Assembly (NCBI GenBank): GCA_964424205.1
Contig: CAYRIF010000016.1
Coordinates: forward strand, 1-22,284
Length of the DNA stretch: 22,284 nt
Direction: 5' to 3'
Origin: CAYRIF01 sp964424205
Lineage (GTDB): Bacteria > Bacteroidota > Bacteroidia > Cytophagales > Cyclobacteriaceae
The position numbers were made by a program, and so were the translations under genes. Below are positions 16,401-22,284 of the stretch, piece after piece (the stretch's first letter is position 1; every line of letters starts with the position of its first letter). Below the pieces are notes generated by a model, which saw nothing but the letters and a program-made list of their open reading frames with translations, did no database searches and was not told the origin of the DNA.

Positions 16401-17747
16401 ACAAGTACCAACGCTACAAAACCAATTATTTCAGAACAACAAACGGCGGCTGTTGCTGCTGCAAATAATCAGAATGTTGGTGTTGCACAGATTCCACGAC
16501 AAGACATGCCTTTGGGTGCAGTAATTGCATTGCAAGAAACAAATATAAATATTCTATCCAATAAATTTGGAGTTTCAAAAGTGACCATGAAAGAAAGAAA
16601 ACTACCGGATGGTCTTGTTTTCAATCCTAGCGAAAAAATATTGTATGAGTATTATTTCAAAACCAGTCGCTTTGATAAGTTTGAGGAAAAGGTGGCAAGT
16701 TTGAGTTGGGACTTTAAGTTTGATAAGCCTGGTTCGCTTGCTGTAAACGAAAATGCCACATTTGATGCTGTATGGGATGAATTGCCAGAAATGTACGATA
16801 AAGAGGGAAGGGGAAAGGTGAAGCAGCTAATAAATGTAACAATCGATAAAAACAATAATCATTACATAAAAACGAAAGTAAAAAATTTGAATAATCTGTA
16901 TAATTCAATAAAAGTACCCGTTATAAAATACCGCCTTGGAAGAAATGGAATTTCCTTGAAAGACTATTCAGAAGGCGTTGATTTTGCTTACGAATCTAAG
17001 TTTGACACTCCCTTGTCCAAAGCGGAAATTGATAACTCTTTTGAGACTGAAAAACGTAATTCAGATAAATTCAATACTTGGGCAAAAGACAGGGGTGCGG
17101 AAATTGATGCGATACAATCCGCTAATTCACCTGTGGCAGCGTCACCTAATAGTGATTATAATAATAGCAGTTATAGTCCTACTGTCATTTCTGGAAATAC
17201 TAGTAGTGGTGATACTTCGAGCGGATATCAATATGCGGATTACTTTATAACTGGTACTTTGGCGACGGCGGTAAAAACACCCAACGTGACAATAAATCAT
17301 AGGTTGCCAAGAATTGCTCATGCCAATCTTAGAGAAATGAAACGGTCATTTTTGCCTACCACGGCAGGTGAACTTGATTTATGGGAAGTAAAGGAACAAA
17401 CAGTATCTGGGATTCGAGTAGGTTCTTGTCATAATTTAAAAACACCTAGTAAATCAACGCATTATGTTAATATGTATAAGAAGCGGTATTCAGACAAGCA
17501 ACTGTACAAGTATATTATTAATAAGCCCACGGGCGGTGATTTTTTAAGAATTTTTGATAGAACTACCTATAATAGAATACAACAAATTAAAGGGTATCAG
17601 AAAAACTTAGGCTATCCGAAGTATGCAGATAATGGTCAGCCAATACGGAAATCAATATCGTTTATATTACAATATCAATATCCCATACCAACGGGGGGTA
17701 CTTCAGTGCGTATGCAGCCAGGGAGCAAAGTAACCATCACTAACTAA
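10449..17747 (+). CDS. Giant (2432-residue) secreted protein resembling TANFOR-domain proteins
   Basis: A signal peptide (MRQFIKHLSL to NAFAQ, residue 24) shows export. Residues about 25-165 resemble the TANFOR domain of Bacteroidota: a strand pattern ending in a Cys-containing segment followed by KGQDPPEITFP. A Lys/Pro-rich hinge lies at about 272-298. Beta modules follow, including a Cys601-x3-Cys605 pair and a segment KFDLKISSVSGSESEGYKGE with NNLKLKVEFDKIKAN, again typical of these giants. Residues about 1010-1055 (SLFLEVLQNDFKKGGFTG) and a Gly/aromatic-rich part at about 1654-1735 also match the pattern I remember for the family. A Ser/Gly/Asn linker (about 2234-2265) precedes the last 170 residues. 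No enzyme motif, membrane helix or clear type IX C-terminal signal is visible. The family assignment is from memory of sequence patterns, not a search. It is flanked at 10 and 11 bp by its operon partners. Confidence 0.7.
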   Translation: MRQFIKHLSLQLFLLMFVGNAFAQVDVQLSLASPSNLTLDALSQRLTGSVINTSSEPITINFSFDMTSNYGLSIQSPRIFLNDIDLEAGEMRQFDYGDWRELFSSNVIILPVAEEIFLQSNQLFKQGNYTICLKANTAGTNIFLSQGCTTFTAKGQDPPEITFPGTDKYELSEKSLPLRVDWFQLPSTHVEYRVEIADASYLGNNIGIAGYFEQAPQIYREEGFSSFSHVVEDVDWEVDHTYAIRVSSYTEVGEATGRSAIHSRVRLFKYISEEDTTTVADIPKEKIPKKPKEDDSPVVTDGLTMNAMPHYPMNSDTIPFLVFPTVVELFPKGNTIKGMMSVTTFSDGTNKTKDLTWNGGAKDFLNNQPGFEDAGDELASLIPTYDINETNALVRGGQYNWSAEVTLEEGDNKDSKFSINPQKFVVGMPKPRQVSPAPDTAMSPGDIKFRWKTAGKQSSRITPKFQLVHIKEDKSVESAVLGDVHEHWVLEVFKSNDKDRDNLVQQFHDKLDITPEIMGASRLFDLERFEEVIYGNLEHTFNMTEEGNYWWRIAWLRNPDKFSETDLENLTEAQLYHSTSLRPFTIGSLAVANTPDDASDCQSNCIIAKPNSTGSTALNVGSTTKIGKFDLKISSVSGSESEGYKGEGIVEIPFLNNLKLKVEFDKIKANADNRIHTGTVTAKRESTNSFVTNEGMLKGKIVKGLTLLEADGAVAKAIDESISNTGRLISTLAGSETALPVGWDFEIDEKRIRLAIVDIDFSTTVTNMGAIALADIPYTGDDGLEQKTVISLATKELCINPAGINGDGKFYVPEDLVINPDGDNVFAIKGFKESGTTKDGVTRDPIDYTFLQWDCNGFKAMNLAMQIKFSREAIVPEDDKGKVLDNGNVIASASFNLKKEDAKFNLISKINFSNGFQLPQKNAQGWSFKASDAWLDLSTVDNPTGLTFPKGYVKETTDPRLANTWKGFWIDKIEVKAPHFIESSNEQLSVTVNDFIIDPKITFSFLVKDLLPLDKDATIEGAHVSVDSLFLEVLQNDFKKGGFTGRMALPIAEDKPSQMFNYRVLFDNAIATDDSPSGLGLVMTAQPSKGGVEIISKGFMMKGKIAETSFIEVGIGRENYAKFELNGTFNISTDFDNDIAKTISLQMPGIKIEGMKFDSSKPNSMFVCDDCFKTSLASPQKTMSGFPLSLESIKGGIKDGNPVLSIEPMISLMGDDDKFAASTKIDIVANMKKVGGKWDFGLKEVDVKAISLDATISKISVKGALEFYDDAGKKGTKGDLAVVLPAGIAGTLSGDFGTYKKPGATAAKFDTKEWYSYWQLDGTIMFGKTGMPFGAVALYGVGGGASYHMTQGALPNGSTLTSAVSSNKDTSKSKKATSSGTDYTPDFDTGLGLKFTSLFGSVGGGKVYNFDVTLSAEFNNNNGLKKLGLAGNARILPDDDKPFTATAPIQAYVHLGLERLDNPDNLLITGDFIVTLNMLDGTLKGIGSATDNPVGYQENILVDATFKSDKESKEWYFIMGTPEKRAGISVSLGKVELASVTGYFLAGNALPQGITLGLPAPTQAFLDIQAKARGGKFRAKTLDSDAVDPSIVNGAGGEINKKASGFQFGLAMSTGASASALFYYDLGIAVGFDLLMKNVESCQGSVTNKTYRPGWYSQGQFYAGIHGEFGLDVDLWFIQGRFPILEASAALLLQGNIPEPVGFKGEGDIAYSILGDLLSGNYHFEMVVGEECMPLVNKGGALDDLDIIQDIKPAGGNEVSVFSKCAATFAISVDKILEIPISKDEVIIVRPFIKKWTLKDNQKNRFVNCKPIQLTNENGAAILEPEEMLDGHRKYTQYLRVEAKERVGSKWTAIIDEKTKKAWYNDETVSFKTGDVPDVIVEQNVVFTYPIHDQKHFLKKETAFGGGLGYVALKLAQDKGKKVFDPSTNKEFIARFVKIDGTNAYIESPLTFTHARKTIGFSVNKLENDQVYLLQLVSKDKVENTSTNATKPIISEQQTAAVAAANNQNVGVAQIPRQDMPLGAVIALQETNINILSNKFGVSKVTMKERKLPDGLVFNPSEKILYEYYFKTSRFDKFEEKVASLSWDFKFDKPGSLAVNENATFDAVWDELPEMYDKEGRGKVKQLINVTIDKNNNHYIKTKVKNLNNLYNSIKVPVIKYRLGRNGISLKDYSEGVDFAYESKFDTPLSKAEIDNSFETEKRNSDKFNTWAKDRGAEIDAIQSANSPVAASPNSDYNNSSYSPTVISGNTSSGDTSSGYQYADYFITGTLATAVKTPNVTINHRLPRIAHANLREMKRSFLPTTAGELDLWEVKEQTVSGIRVGSCHNLKTPSKSTHYVNMYKKRYSDKQLYKYIINKPTGGDFLRIFDRTTYNRIQQIKGYQKNLGYPKYADNGQPIRKSISFILQYQYPIPTGGTSVRMQPGSKVTITN

Positions 17748-17758
17748 AGTTTAAAATA

Positions 17759-19864
17759 ATGAAAAAGACAATTCTATTAACGCTACTATTGCTGGTTTTA
17801 TCTTACGTTTCACAAGCGCAAGACAGCGCAGACACCGCTGCGGTGGTCAAGAGAAAACTGATGCTCAAAGCTAAAAATACAGGCAAAAAAATCATACTAC
17901 GGTGGGCACCCGATAGCCCTGGCGCATGGCATGTGTCCAATGCCAAAGGTTATATGATAGCGCGTTTGGCTTATAAGGACGATGCTGATTTTTTGAGCAA
18001 AGGATATAAATTATTAACGCCTGATACACTGAGGCCATGGGCATTGGACAAATGGGAATCTATAGCCAATGAGGCATCAGGCGATAAATATGCTGCCATT
18101 GCCGCACAAGCGATACACGGGAAAAGAAATTTATCTGACCCAGAAAATAATGAGGCGAATTTTTTACAGAAAGCCAATGAACTCAATAATTTGTACGCTT
18201 TTGCCATGCTTGCGGCTGAATATTCTCGCAATGCTGCTTTGGCATCAGCATTGCGATTTGAAGATACAGATATCGATCCATCCATGAATTATATATACAA
18301 GGTATCTAGTAACGCTACAAGTGAATTCTATCCGATTGAAACTGCCTACGTCATGGTAGAAGGGAATAAAGTGGATGTGAATGTTGTGCCAACAATCAAT
18401 GAAGCAGTAGAGGGCGAAAAAACGATTGTTATTAAATGGGACAGGTCATTATCAACGCATTACTCTGGATGGTTTATCGAAAAGTCTTTTGACAATGGCA
18501 GGACATTCAAAAGGCTAAACAAAGACCCTTACATCCATAGTGTAGGAAATAACAAAGCAGTGGATTACATCATGTATAAAGATTCAATCGATGCCCTTTA
18601 CGAAAAATATCAATATAGAATCATCGGTATCAATACATTTGCAGAATTGAGCAAACCTTCAAAGCCCATCATTGCCATGGGTAGAGATAGAACACCTCCG
18701 GCTACTCCAAGGAATATCCATGCAATACAAATATCTCCAAATAGTCAAAAAATTACTTGGGAGGTAGCAGAAGTAGCACCAGATTTAAAGGGCTTTTACA
18801 TCACTAGAACGGCAAGTATAGGCAGCAAAGAAGCACTGATTACCCCTAAATTGTTATCGAAAGATACCCGTAGTTTCATTGATAATTCATACGAGCAAAT
18901 GTCCGACAATTGGTATCAAATCTATGCACTAGATACTGCTGGAAATGCCATAGTAGGTTATCCTGAATACGGATCTGTAAGAGATGATTTTCCTCCTGCA
19001 GTACCCACTAATTTTAAAGGAAAAATAGATACTACCGGTGTGGTGACATTGAAATGGGATTTAGGCAAAGAGAAGGACTTGTTTGGCTATCATGTATATT
19101 TCTCCAATCATAAAGATCATGTATATGCAAGGCTTACCAATAAACCTATTAGAGACACGGTATTTGTAGATACACTCAGACTAGATGTACTTACCGAAGA
19201 AATATACTATACCATAAGAGCAGTAGATATTCGCAGAAATACCTCAAAAGATTCCAAAGTACTAAGGCTAAAAAAGCCAGATATACTACCGCCTGTTGCC
19301 CCTGTGTTTAACGACTACCATGTTTTAAAAGAAGGCATCAAACTGTCATGGGCCCCCAGTAGCTCGCACGATATAAAGAGCCACTACTTATATAGAAAAG
19401 AAATCAAAACAGACAACTGGGAACTGATATATCGTACTGATGAGATAAAAAATCAAGACAGCTATATTGATAACAGTACGCAGGCAGGGAAGACCTACAA
19501 ATACAAGTTGGTAGCAGAAGATGATGATGGGTTAAAAGCGGATGGTGTATATATGATTACGCTGACGGCTATTGATTTTTCCGTGCCTACGGCGGTAAGT
19601 ATGTTAGAGGTTTACACCATTACAGAAAACCAACAGGCAGTAGTAAAATGGAGCTACCCAAAGAAGGGAGTATTTAGTTTTGTTCTTTTCAGGGCAGTGA
19701 ACGGCAAAGGGTTTAACATAATAAAAACCTTAAATAGCGAAGAGACAAGATATGTTGATAACAAATTAAATATTGAAGACAGTTACGAGTACGCAATACA
19801 AGTGCAATACCCTGAGCGTAAGAAGAGTGGATTTAGCCCAATCAAGAAGGCGGTGTTTTATTAA
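17759..19864 (+). CDS. Secreted fibronectin-type-III-rich protein, third gene of the operon
   Basis: 701 residues with a signal peptide (MKKTILLTLLLLVLSYVSQA). An N-terminal module (about 40-210) opens with KIILRWAPDSPGAW and GYMIAR, an Fn3-like start interrupted by a helical insertion rich in Ala (about 85-175). Four or five Fn3-like domains follow at about 212-305, 311-410, 411-508, 509-603 and 605-701. Each starts with PPATP- or PPVAP-like linkers, has a W in strand B or C, and a Y.Y.I or YKYKL strand F. Fn3 arrays mediate extracellular protein contacts. The gene lies 11 bp after the giant gene, so the two products are probably made together and may bind each other. No catalytic residues or type IX signal are seen. 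Confidence 0.75.
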   Translation: MKKTILLTLLLLVLSYVSQAQDSADTAAVVKRKLMLKAKNTGKKIILRWAPDSPGAWHVSNAKGYMIARLAYKDDADFLSKGYKLLTPDTLRPWALDKWESIANEASGDKYAAIAAQAIHGKRNLSDPENNEANFLQKANELNNLYAFAMLAAEYSRNAALASALRFEDTDIDPSMNYIYKVSSNATSEFYPIETAYVMVEGNKVDVNVVPTINEAVEGEKTIVIKWDRSLSTHYSGWFIEKSFDNGRTFKRLNKDPYIHSVGNNKAVDYIMYKDSIDALYEKYQYRIIGINTFAELSKPSKPIIAMGRDRTPPATPRNIHAIQISPNSQKITWEVAEVAPDLKGFYITRTASIGSKEALITPKLLSKDTRSFIDNSYEQMSDNWYQIYALDTAGNAIVGYPEYGSVRDDFPPAVPTNFKGKIDTTGVVTLKWDLGKEKDLFGYHVYFSNHKDHVYARLTNKPIRDTVFVDTLRLDVLTEEIYYTIRAVDIRRNTSKDSKVLRLKKPDILPPVAPVFNDYHVLKEGIKLSWAPSSSHDIKSHYLYRKEIKTDNWELIYRTDEIKNQDSYIDNSTQAGKTYKYKLVAEDDDGLKADGVYMITLTAIDFSVPTAVSMLEVYTITENQQAVVKWSYPKKGVFSFVLFRAVNGKGFNIIKTLNSEETRYVDNKLNIEDSYEYAIQVQYPERKKSGFSPIKKAVFY

Positions 19865-20024
19865 GAAAAGAAAAGCCTTTGTTTTGAAGCCTCAGTTTGT
19901 TGGTATTTTTTTCAACAATTATGCAATACAAAAGGACTGTTAAAACACTAGAATAGGAACGGTTTTGCCAGCATTGAGATAACTAAGCAATTGACGAATT
20001 AATTAAGATATAAATGATATACCT

Positions 20025-20441
20025 ATGAAACGATTAATAATACTTTCCATCATTGGCTTTTGTTTGCTTGCTCAAACAGAACTCAAAGCGCAGTTTACAT
20101 TGGAGCTTGTAAAAATAAAATGTTTGGTATCTGAAGATAATGGGGGTGACGAAACCTATATAAAGGTTGATGGTAAAAAAATATGGAATTATGGTGGTAA
20201 TGATATGGAAAACCAAAATGTAAGGGTTTTGAATTCGGTAGCACGAACGCCATTTAATTGCCCGATTCTTTTAGAAATATATGATGAAGACTCCCCAAGT
20301 GCTGACGATTTATTAGGACAACTTTTAGTGAATGTGTCACCTGCCGACTATAAAAATATTGGTAAGGTACAATCAAAAGAATTTAGAAAACAAGACTCAT
20401 GGTATAGAATTACTTATAGAATATGGCTTGATGATTTGTAA
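20025..20441 (+). CDS. Small exported C2-like domain protein
   Basis: 138 residues with a signal peptide (MKRLIILSIIGFCLLAQTEL, ending near KAQ at 23). The mature part (about 115 residues) resembles a C2 domain: VKIKCLVSEDNGGDETYIKV, a central LLEIYDEDSPSADDLLGQ and a terminal WYRITYRIWLD strand. The cluster of Asp residues in DEDSPSADD is what calcium-binding C2 loops look like. The gene lies 160 bp after the Fn3 gene and does not carry the shared promoter-like element, so it may be transcribed by read-through or from its own unseen promoter. Function is unknown; the domain call is by pattern only. Confidence 0.6.
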   Translation: MKRLIILSIIGFCLLAQTELKAQFTLELVKIKCLVSEDNGGDETYIKVDGKKIWNYGGNDMENQNVRVLNSVARTPFNCPILLEIYDEDSPSADDLLGQLLVNVSPADYKNIGKVQSKEFRKQDSWYRITYRIWLDDL

Positions 20442-20755
20442 TAGTTTTTACCTTTCATGGGTAAATGAAGGGTAAGTAATAGACTACATTGAGATAGCAG
20501 TGTTGATTACGTACGATTGAGTATCACACTGCATAATTTTCGTTAAGTTTAGAATATAAATTTCTCAAGACTGCTTGGTCTGCGAGGACACAACTTGAAG
20601 AAAAGTGCTGATGCCTCCCTTTGTTGATGTTTTTACTCGAATACCTTATTGAATTAATAATTATTTTATTTCCTGTTTACTTTTTCATCTTTGATGCTAT
20701 AAAGGAAAACAAAAACACGGTTTTTGAAAAACTAACTTACTTAGAATAAAATATT
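20442..20755. other. 314-bp intergenic region with a hairpin and promoter-like element copy 3
   Basis: No gene is seen. An 11-bp hairpin (20448-20458 with 20465-20475, one G-T pair) lies just after the stop codon. It lacks a downstream T run, so it is at best a weak terminator or RNA 3' end. TGGTCTGCGAGGACACA at 20576-20592 is related, inverted, to 21290-21306. The promoter-like element lies at 20673-20714. Confidence 0.5.
20673..20714 (+). promoter_or_regulatory. Shared 42-bp promoter-like element, copy 3 (before the small lipoprotein)
   Basis: CTGTTTAC at 20673-20680 and ATAAA at 20699-20703 with the fixed 26-bp offset, then an A-rich tract. CTATAAAG is intact here, as in copy 2. The ATG follows at 20756. 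Confidence 0.7.
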
Positions 20756-21229
20756 ATGAGAACACGAAACATATTAGTAATTATTAGTGTATTGGTAGCA
20801 ACCTCATTTTTCTTTGCTTCCTGTAAAAAAAAAGAGGAGAACTCTTATCCAATTAGTGGGGATTACTACTTGAAGGTTAAAATAGATGGGATAGAATATT
20901 CATTCAATAACAGCGTATTTGTAAATGCATCTTCGCTTAAAGTAGGGTTAATTGCGATCAGCCCAAATGATGGTTTTGGTAAAAATATGGCAATTGTTGT
21001 TACATCAAAAGATCCAAAAGTAACAGGCACATTCACGGAGGAGTTTACGGCTGTTTTCACAGAAGACGGACGGACAGGAGCTTGGGATGCTGACGGGAAT
21101 AGTCGTACAATTACCATCTTGAAAAATACTGATGTTTATATTGAAGGTACTTTTTCATTTTCAGGATATGACTTGGTGAGTAAAACAACAAAACAATTTT
21201 CAGAAGGTAGTTTTAGAGCAAAAAAATAA
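20756..21229 (+). CDS. Small lipoprotein with a single beta domain
   Basis: 157 residues with a lipoprotein signal ending FFASC (Cys23), followed by KKKEE. The mature domain starts YYLKVKIDGIEYSFNN, a very common opening of small Bacteroidota surface lipoproteins (DUF6252-like). It continues as alternating strands with IEGTFSFSGYDL and a final SEGSFRAKK strand. It is probably a compact beta-sandwich on the outer or inner face of the outer membrane; the side cannot be told from sequence. It is monocistronic, under element copy 3. Function is unknown, and the family label is a resemblance only. Confidence 0.7.
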   Translation: MRTRNILVIISVLVATSFFFASCKKKEENSYPISGDYYLKVKIDGIEYSFNNSVFVNASSLKVGLIAISPNDGFGKNMAIVVTSKDPKVTGTFTEEFTAVFTEDGRTGAWDADGNSRTITILKNTDVYIEGTFSFSGYDLVSKTTKQFSEGSFRAKK

Positions 21230-21687
21230 ACAAAGAAGTTCTTTTATAGCAGTGTTATGTGAAAACACACACCATTCTTCTCCGTGGTCTGTGTCCTCAC
21301 AGAACACTCCTGCATGTCCTCTTTCCTTTATATTTCTTGGATAAAACCTGCCCCACCAAAGCCAAAATAGCAAAATGGAGCGTTGCCTGTTTTTAGAAAG
21401 AAGGACAAATGTTCCCTTGATGCTATAGTAAAAAAATAGGCTCACCTTACGCCCTCTCAGGGTGCTTTGACCGCACATATTCTTGTTAAAAAACACCGTT
21501 ATAGACAGCCTAAGTTAACGACTATGTTGTTTTTACTAATAATCTCAGAGAACTAAAAGCCTTAACGCAATCGAATTAATCTCAAATCTTCCTAGTCTCA
21601 CCTCTAAAAATCTTCCCACCTCCTGTTTACCTATTCATATCTCATGCTATAAAAGGCAAATAAAAATCATTTAAAAAAATACAAATT
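21230..21687. other. 458-bp intergenic region with a hairpin and promoter-like element copy 4
   Basis: I see no credible gene. GTGGTCTGTG (21284-21293) and CACAGAACAC (21298-21307) form a hairpin, 9 of 10 bp paired with loop TCCT. A smaller GTGTT/AACAC hairpin is at 21252-21268, and CCCT/AGGG near 21451-21462. The middle is richer in C than its surroundings and may be the remains of a dispersed repeat. The last 65 bp hold the promoter-like element. Confidence 0.45.
21623..21664 (+). promoter_or_regulatory. Shared 42-bp promoter-like element, copy 4 (before the small barrel)
   Basis: CTGTTTAC at 21623-21630 and ATAAA at 21649-21653 with the fixed 26-bp offset, then the A-rich tract. Together with copy 1 it best preserves the CCTATTCA segment that follows the first block. 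The ATG is at 21688. Confidence 0.7.
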
Positions 21688-22218
21688 ATGAAAACTAGAA
21701 AATTAGTAATGGTCACAACTTTGATAGCAGTGATAATGTTTAGCCAAAAAGCAAAGGCGCAAACCACAATAGGTGCAGGACTTGTTTACGGAACAGAAAT
21801 TAAAAGTGCGGGAATAAATGCGGTAGGGCAATTTTTTGTGAAAGAAAATATTGCCATTGCACCATCATTCACCTATTATTTTCCTAAGAAACTTGCCGGG
21901 GATTTTAGCCTAAAATGGTATGAAATCAATGCTGATGTAAACTACTATTTTAATGCGGGAGGAAACATCAAACCTTATGGACTTGGAGGAATAAATGTTT
22001 CTATTGTATCTATTCCTACGTTTAATTTTGGCGGTTTGTTTGGTGGAGGCGGTGTGGGCTCTGGTAGTACAAGTGTTTCAAGATTCGGAATCAACTTAGG
22101 AGGGGGTGCAGATTTTGATATGGGTAGTGGTGTTACGCCATTTGCACAATTAAAATACACAACTTCATATACTGGTCAATTGGCAATTGAAGCAGGCGTT
22201 CGCTTCAAATTAAAATAA
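21688..22218 (+). CDS. Small outer-membrane beta-barrel protein (OmpA/OmpW-like barrel)
   Basis: 176 residues with a signal peptide (MKTRKLVMVTTLIAVIMFSQ, ending at KAQ near residue 25). The mature part shows about eight amphipathic strands typical of small porin-family barrels: TIGAGLVYGTE, NIAIAPSFTYYF, WYEINADVNYYF, IKPYGLGGINVS, FGINLGGGADFD, VTPFAQLKYTTS, QLAIEAGVRFKL. A Gly-rich loop (GGLFGGGGVGSGS) lies near residue 120. Proteins of this type are monomeric 8-strand barrels, usually of unknown role. It has promoter-like element copy 4 and is followed 25 bp later by another exported protein, perhaps co-transcribed. Confidence 0.8.
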   Translation: MKTRKLVMVTTLIAVIMFSQKAKAQTTIGAGLVYGTEIKSAGINAVGQFFVKENIAIAPSFTYYFPKKLAGDFSLKWYEINADVNYYFNAGGNIKPYGLGGINVSIVSIPTFNFGGLFGGGGVGSGSTSVSRFGINLGGGADFDMGSGVTPFAQLKYTTSYTGQLAIEAGVRFKLK

Positions 22219-22243
22219 TTTTAAATTATAAAAACGTAAAATC

Positions 22244-22284
22244 ATGAAAAAGTATAAAAACCTATTATCGCTAAGTCTGTTATT
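22244..22284 (+). CDS. Start of an exported protein (cut by window edge)
   Basis: An ATG at 22244 opens a frame MKKYKNLLSLSLL that runs off the window. A Lys-rich start followed by Leu/Ser is a signal-peptide beginning. It sits 25 bp after the small barrel gene with an A-rich leader, like other starts here, and is probably in the same operon. Nothing can be said of its function. Confidence 0.55.
   Translation, partial: MKKYKNLLSLSLL

Noticed and set aside
11052..17250. Several open frames of 60-138 codons on the opposite strand or in other frames of the giant gene
   Set aside because: They mirror the codon pattern of the real frame, show no domain or leader, and are expected in a 7.3-kb gene.
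19897..19918. TTGTTG/CAACAA hairpin after the Fn3 gene as a terminator of the operon
   Set aside because: Only 6 weak pairs, and the T run lies in the loop rather than after the stem; read-through into the C2-like gene stays possible.
19991..20014. TTGACG ... TATAAA as a promoter for the C2-like gene
   Set aside because: The spacer is only 12 bp and the second box is 10 bp before the ATG, so it cannot act as a normal promoter.
20448..20475. Hairpin after the C2-like gene as a rho-independent terminator
   Set aside because: The stem is good, but no T run follows it on either strand.
21200..21496. 98-codon open frame on the minus strand across the gap before the small barrel gene
   Set aside because: It overlaps the end of the small lipoprotein gene, has an erratic composition (Trp/Cys/His clusters), no signal or known domain, and spans hairpin-rich intergenic DNA.

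Overview
The window looks like chromosomal DNA from a member of the Bacteroidota, probably a Cytophagales-like free-living bacterium. The evidence is an AT-rich sequence, an almost complete lack of Shine-Dalgarno sequences (A-rich leaders instead), a TTG-N20-TAnnTTTG promoter of the kind used by the Bacteroidota primary sigma factor, and many secreted proteins, lipoproteins and outer-membrane barrels. No species can be named from the sequence alone.

Layout. Positions 1-2037 hold two divergent exported-protein genes: a sialidase-like Asp-box protein (minus strand, cut by the window edge) and a predicted right-handed beta-helix protein. Positions 2091-6510 are a housekeeping translation block: a TPR lipoprotein overlapping thrS, then infC, rpmI and rplT, closed by a perfect 15-bp stem terminator. 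infC appears to start at an ATC codon behind a full-length Shine-Dalgarno sequence, which its neighbours lack. Positions 6511-6878 are non-coding and contain a 287-bp segment bounded by 16-bp perfect inverted repeats and holding four internal palindromes (a MITE-like element or structured RNA). Positions 6958-22284 are an accessory block of cell-surface genes: a lipoprotein with four 90-residue DPDGD repeats; a tight three-gene operon (outer-membrane barrel, a 2432-residue secreted protein resembling the TANFOR giant-protein family, and a fibronectin-type-III-rich secreted protein); a small C2-like exported protein; a small lipoprotein; a small outer-membrane barrel; and the start of one more exported protein.

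The most interesting signal is regulatory. Four transcription units of the accessory block (starts at 6958, 8762, 20756 and 21688) share the same 42-bp upstream element, with CTGTTTAC and ATAAA blocks at identical spacing. This looks like the -35/-10 of an alternative promoter, unlike the TAnnTTTG promoter before thrS. It suggests that the repeat lipoprotein, the barrel/giant/Fn3 operon, the small lipoprotein and the small barrel form one co-expressed envelope or cell-surface system of unknown function.
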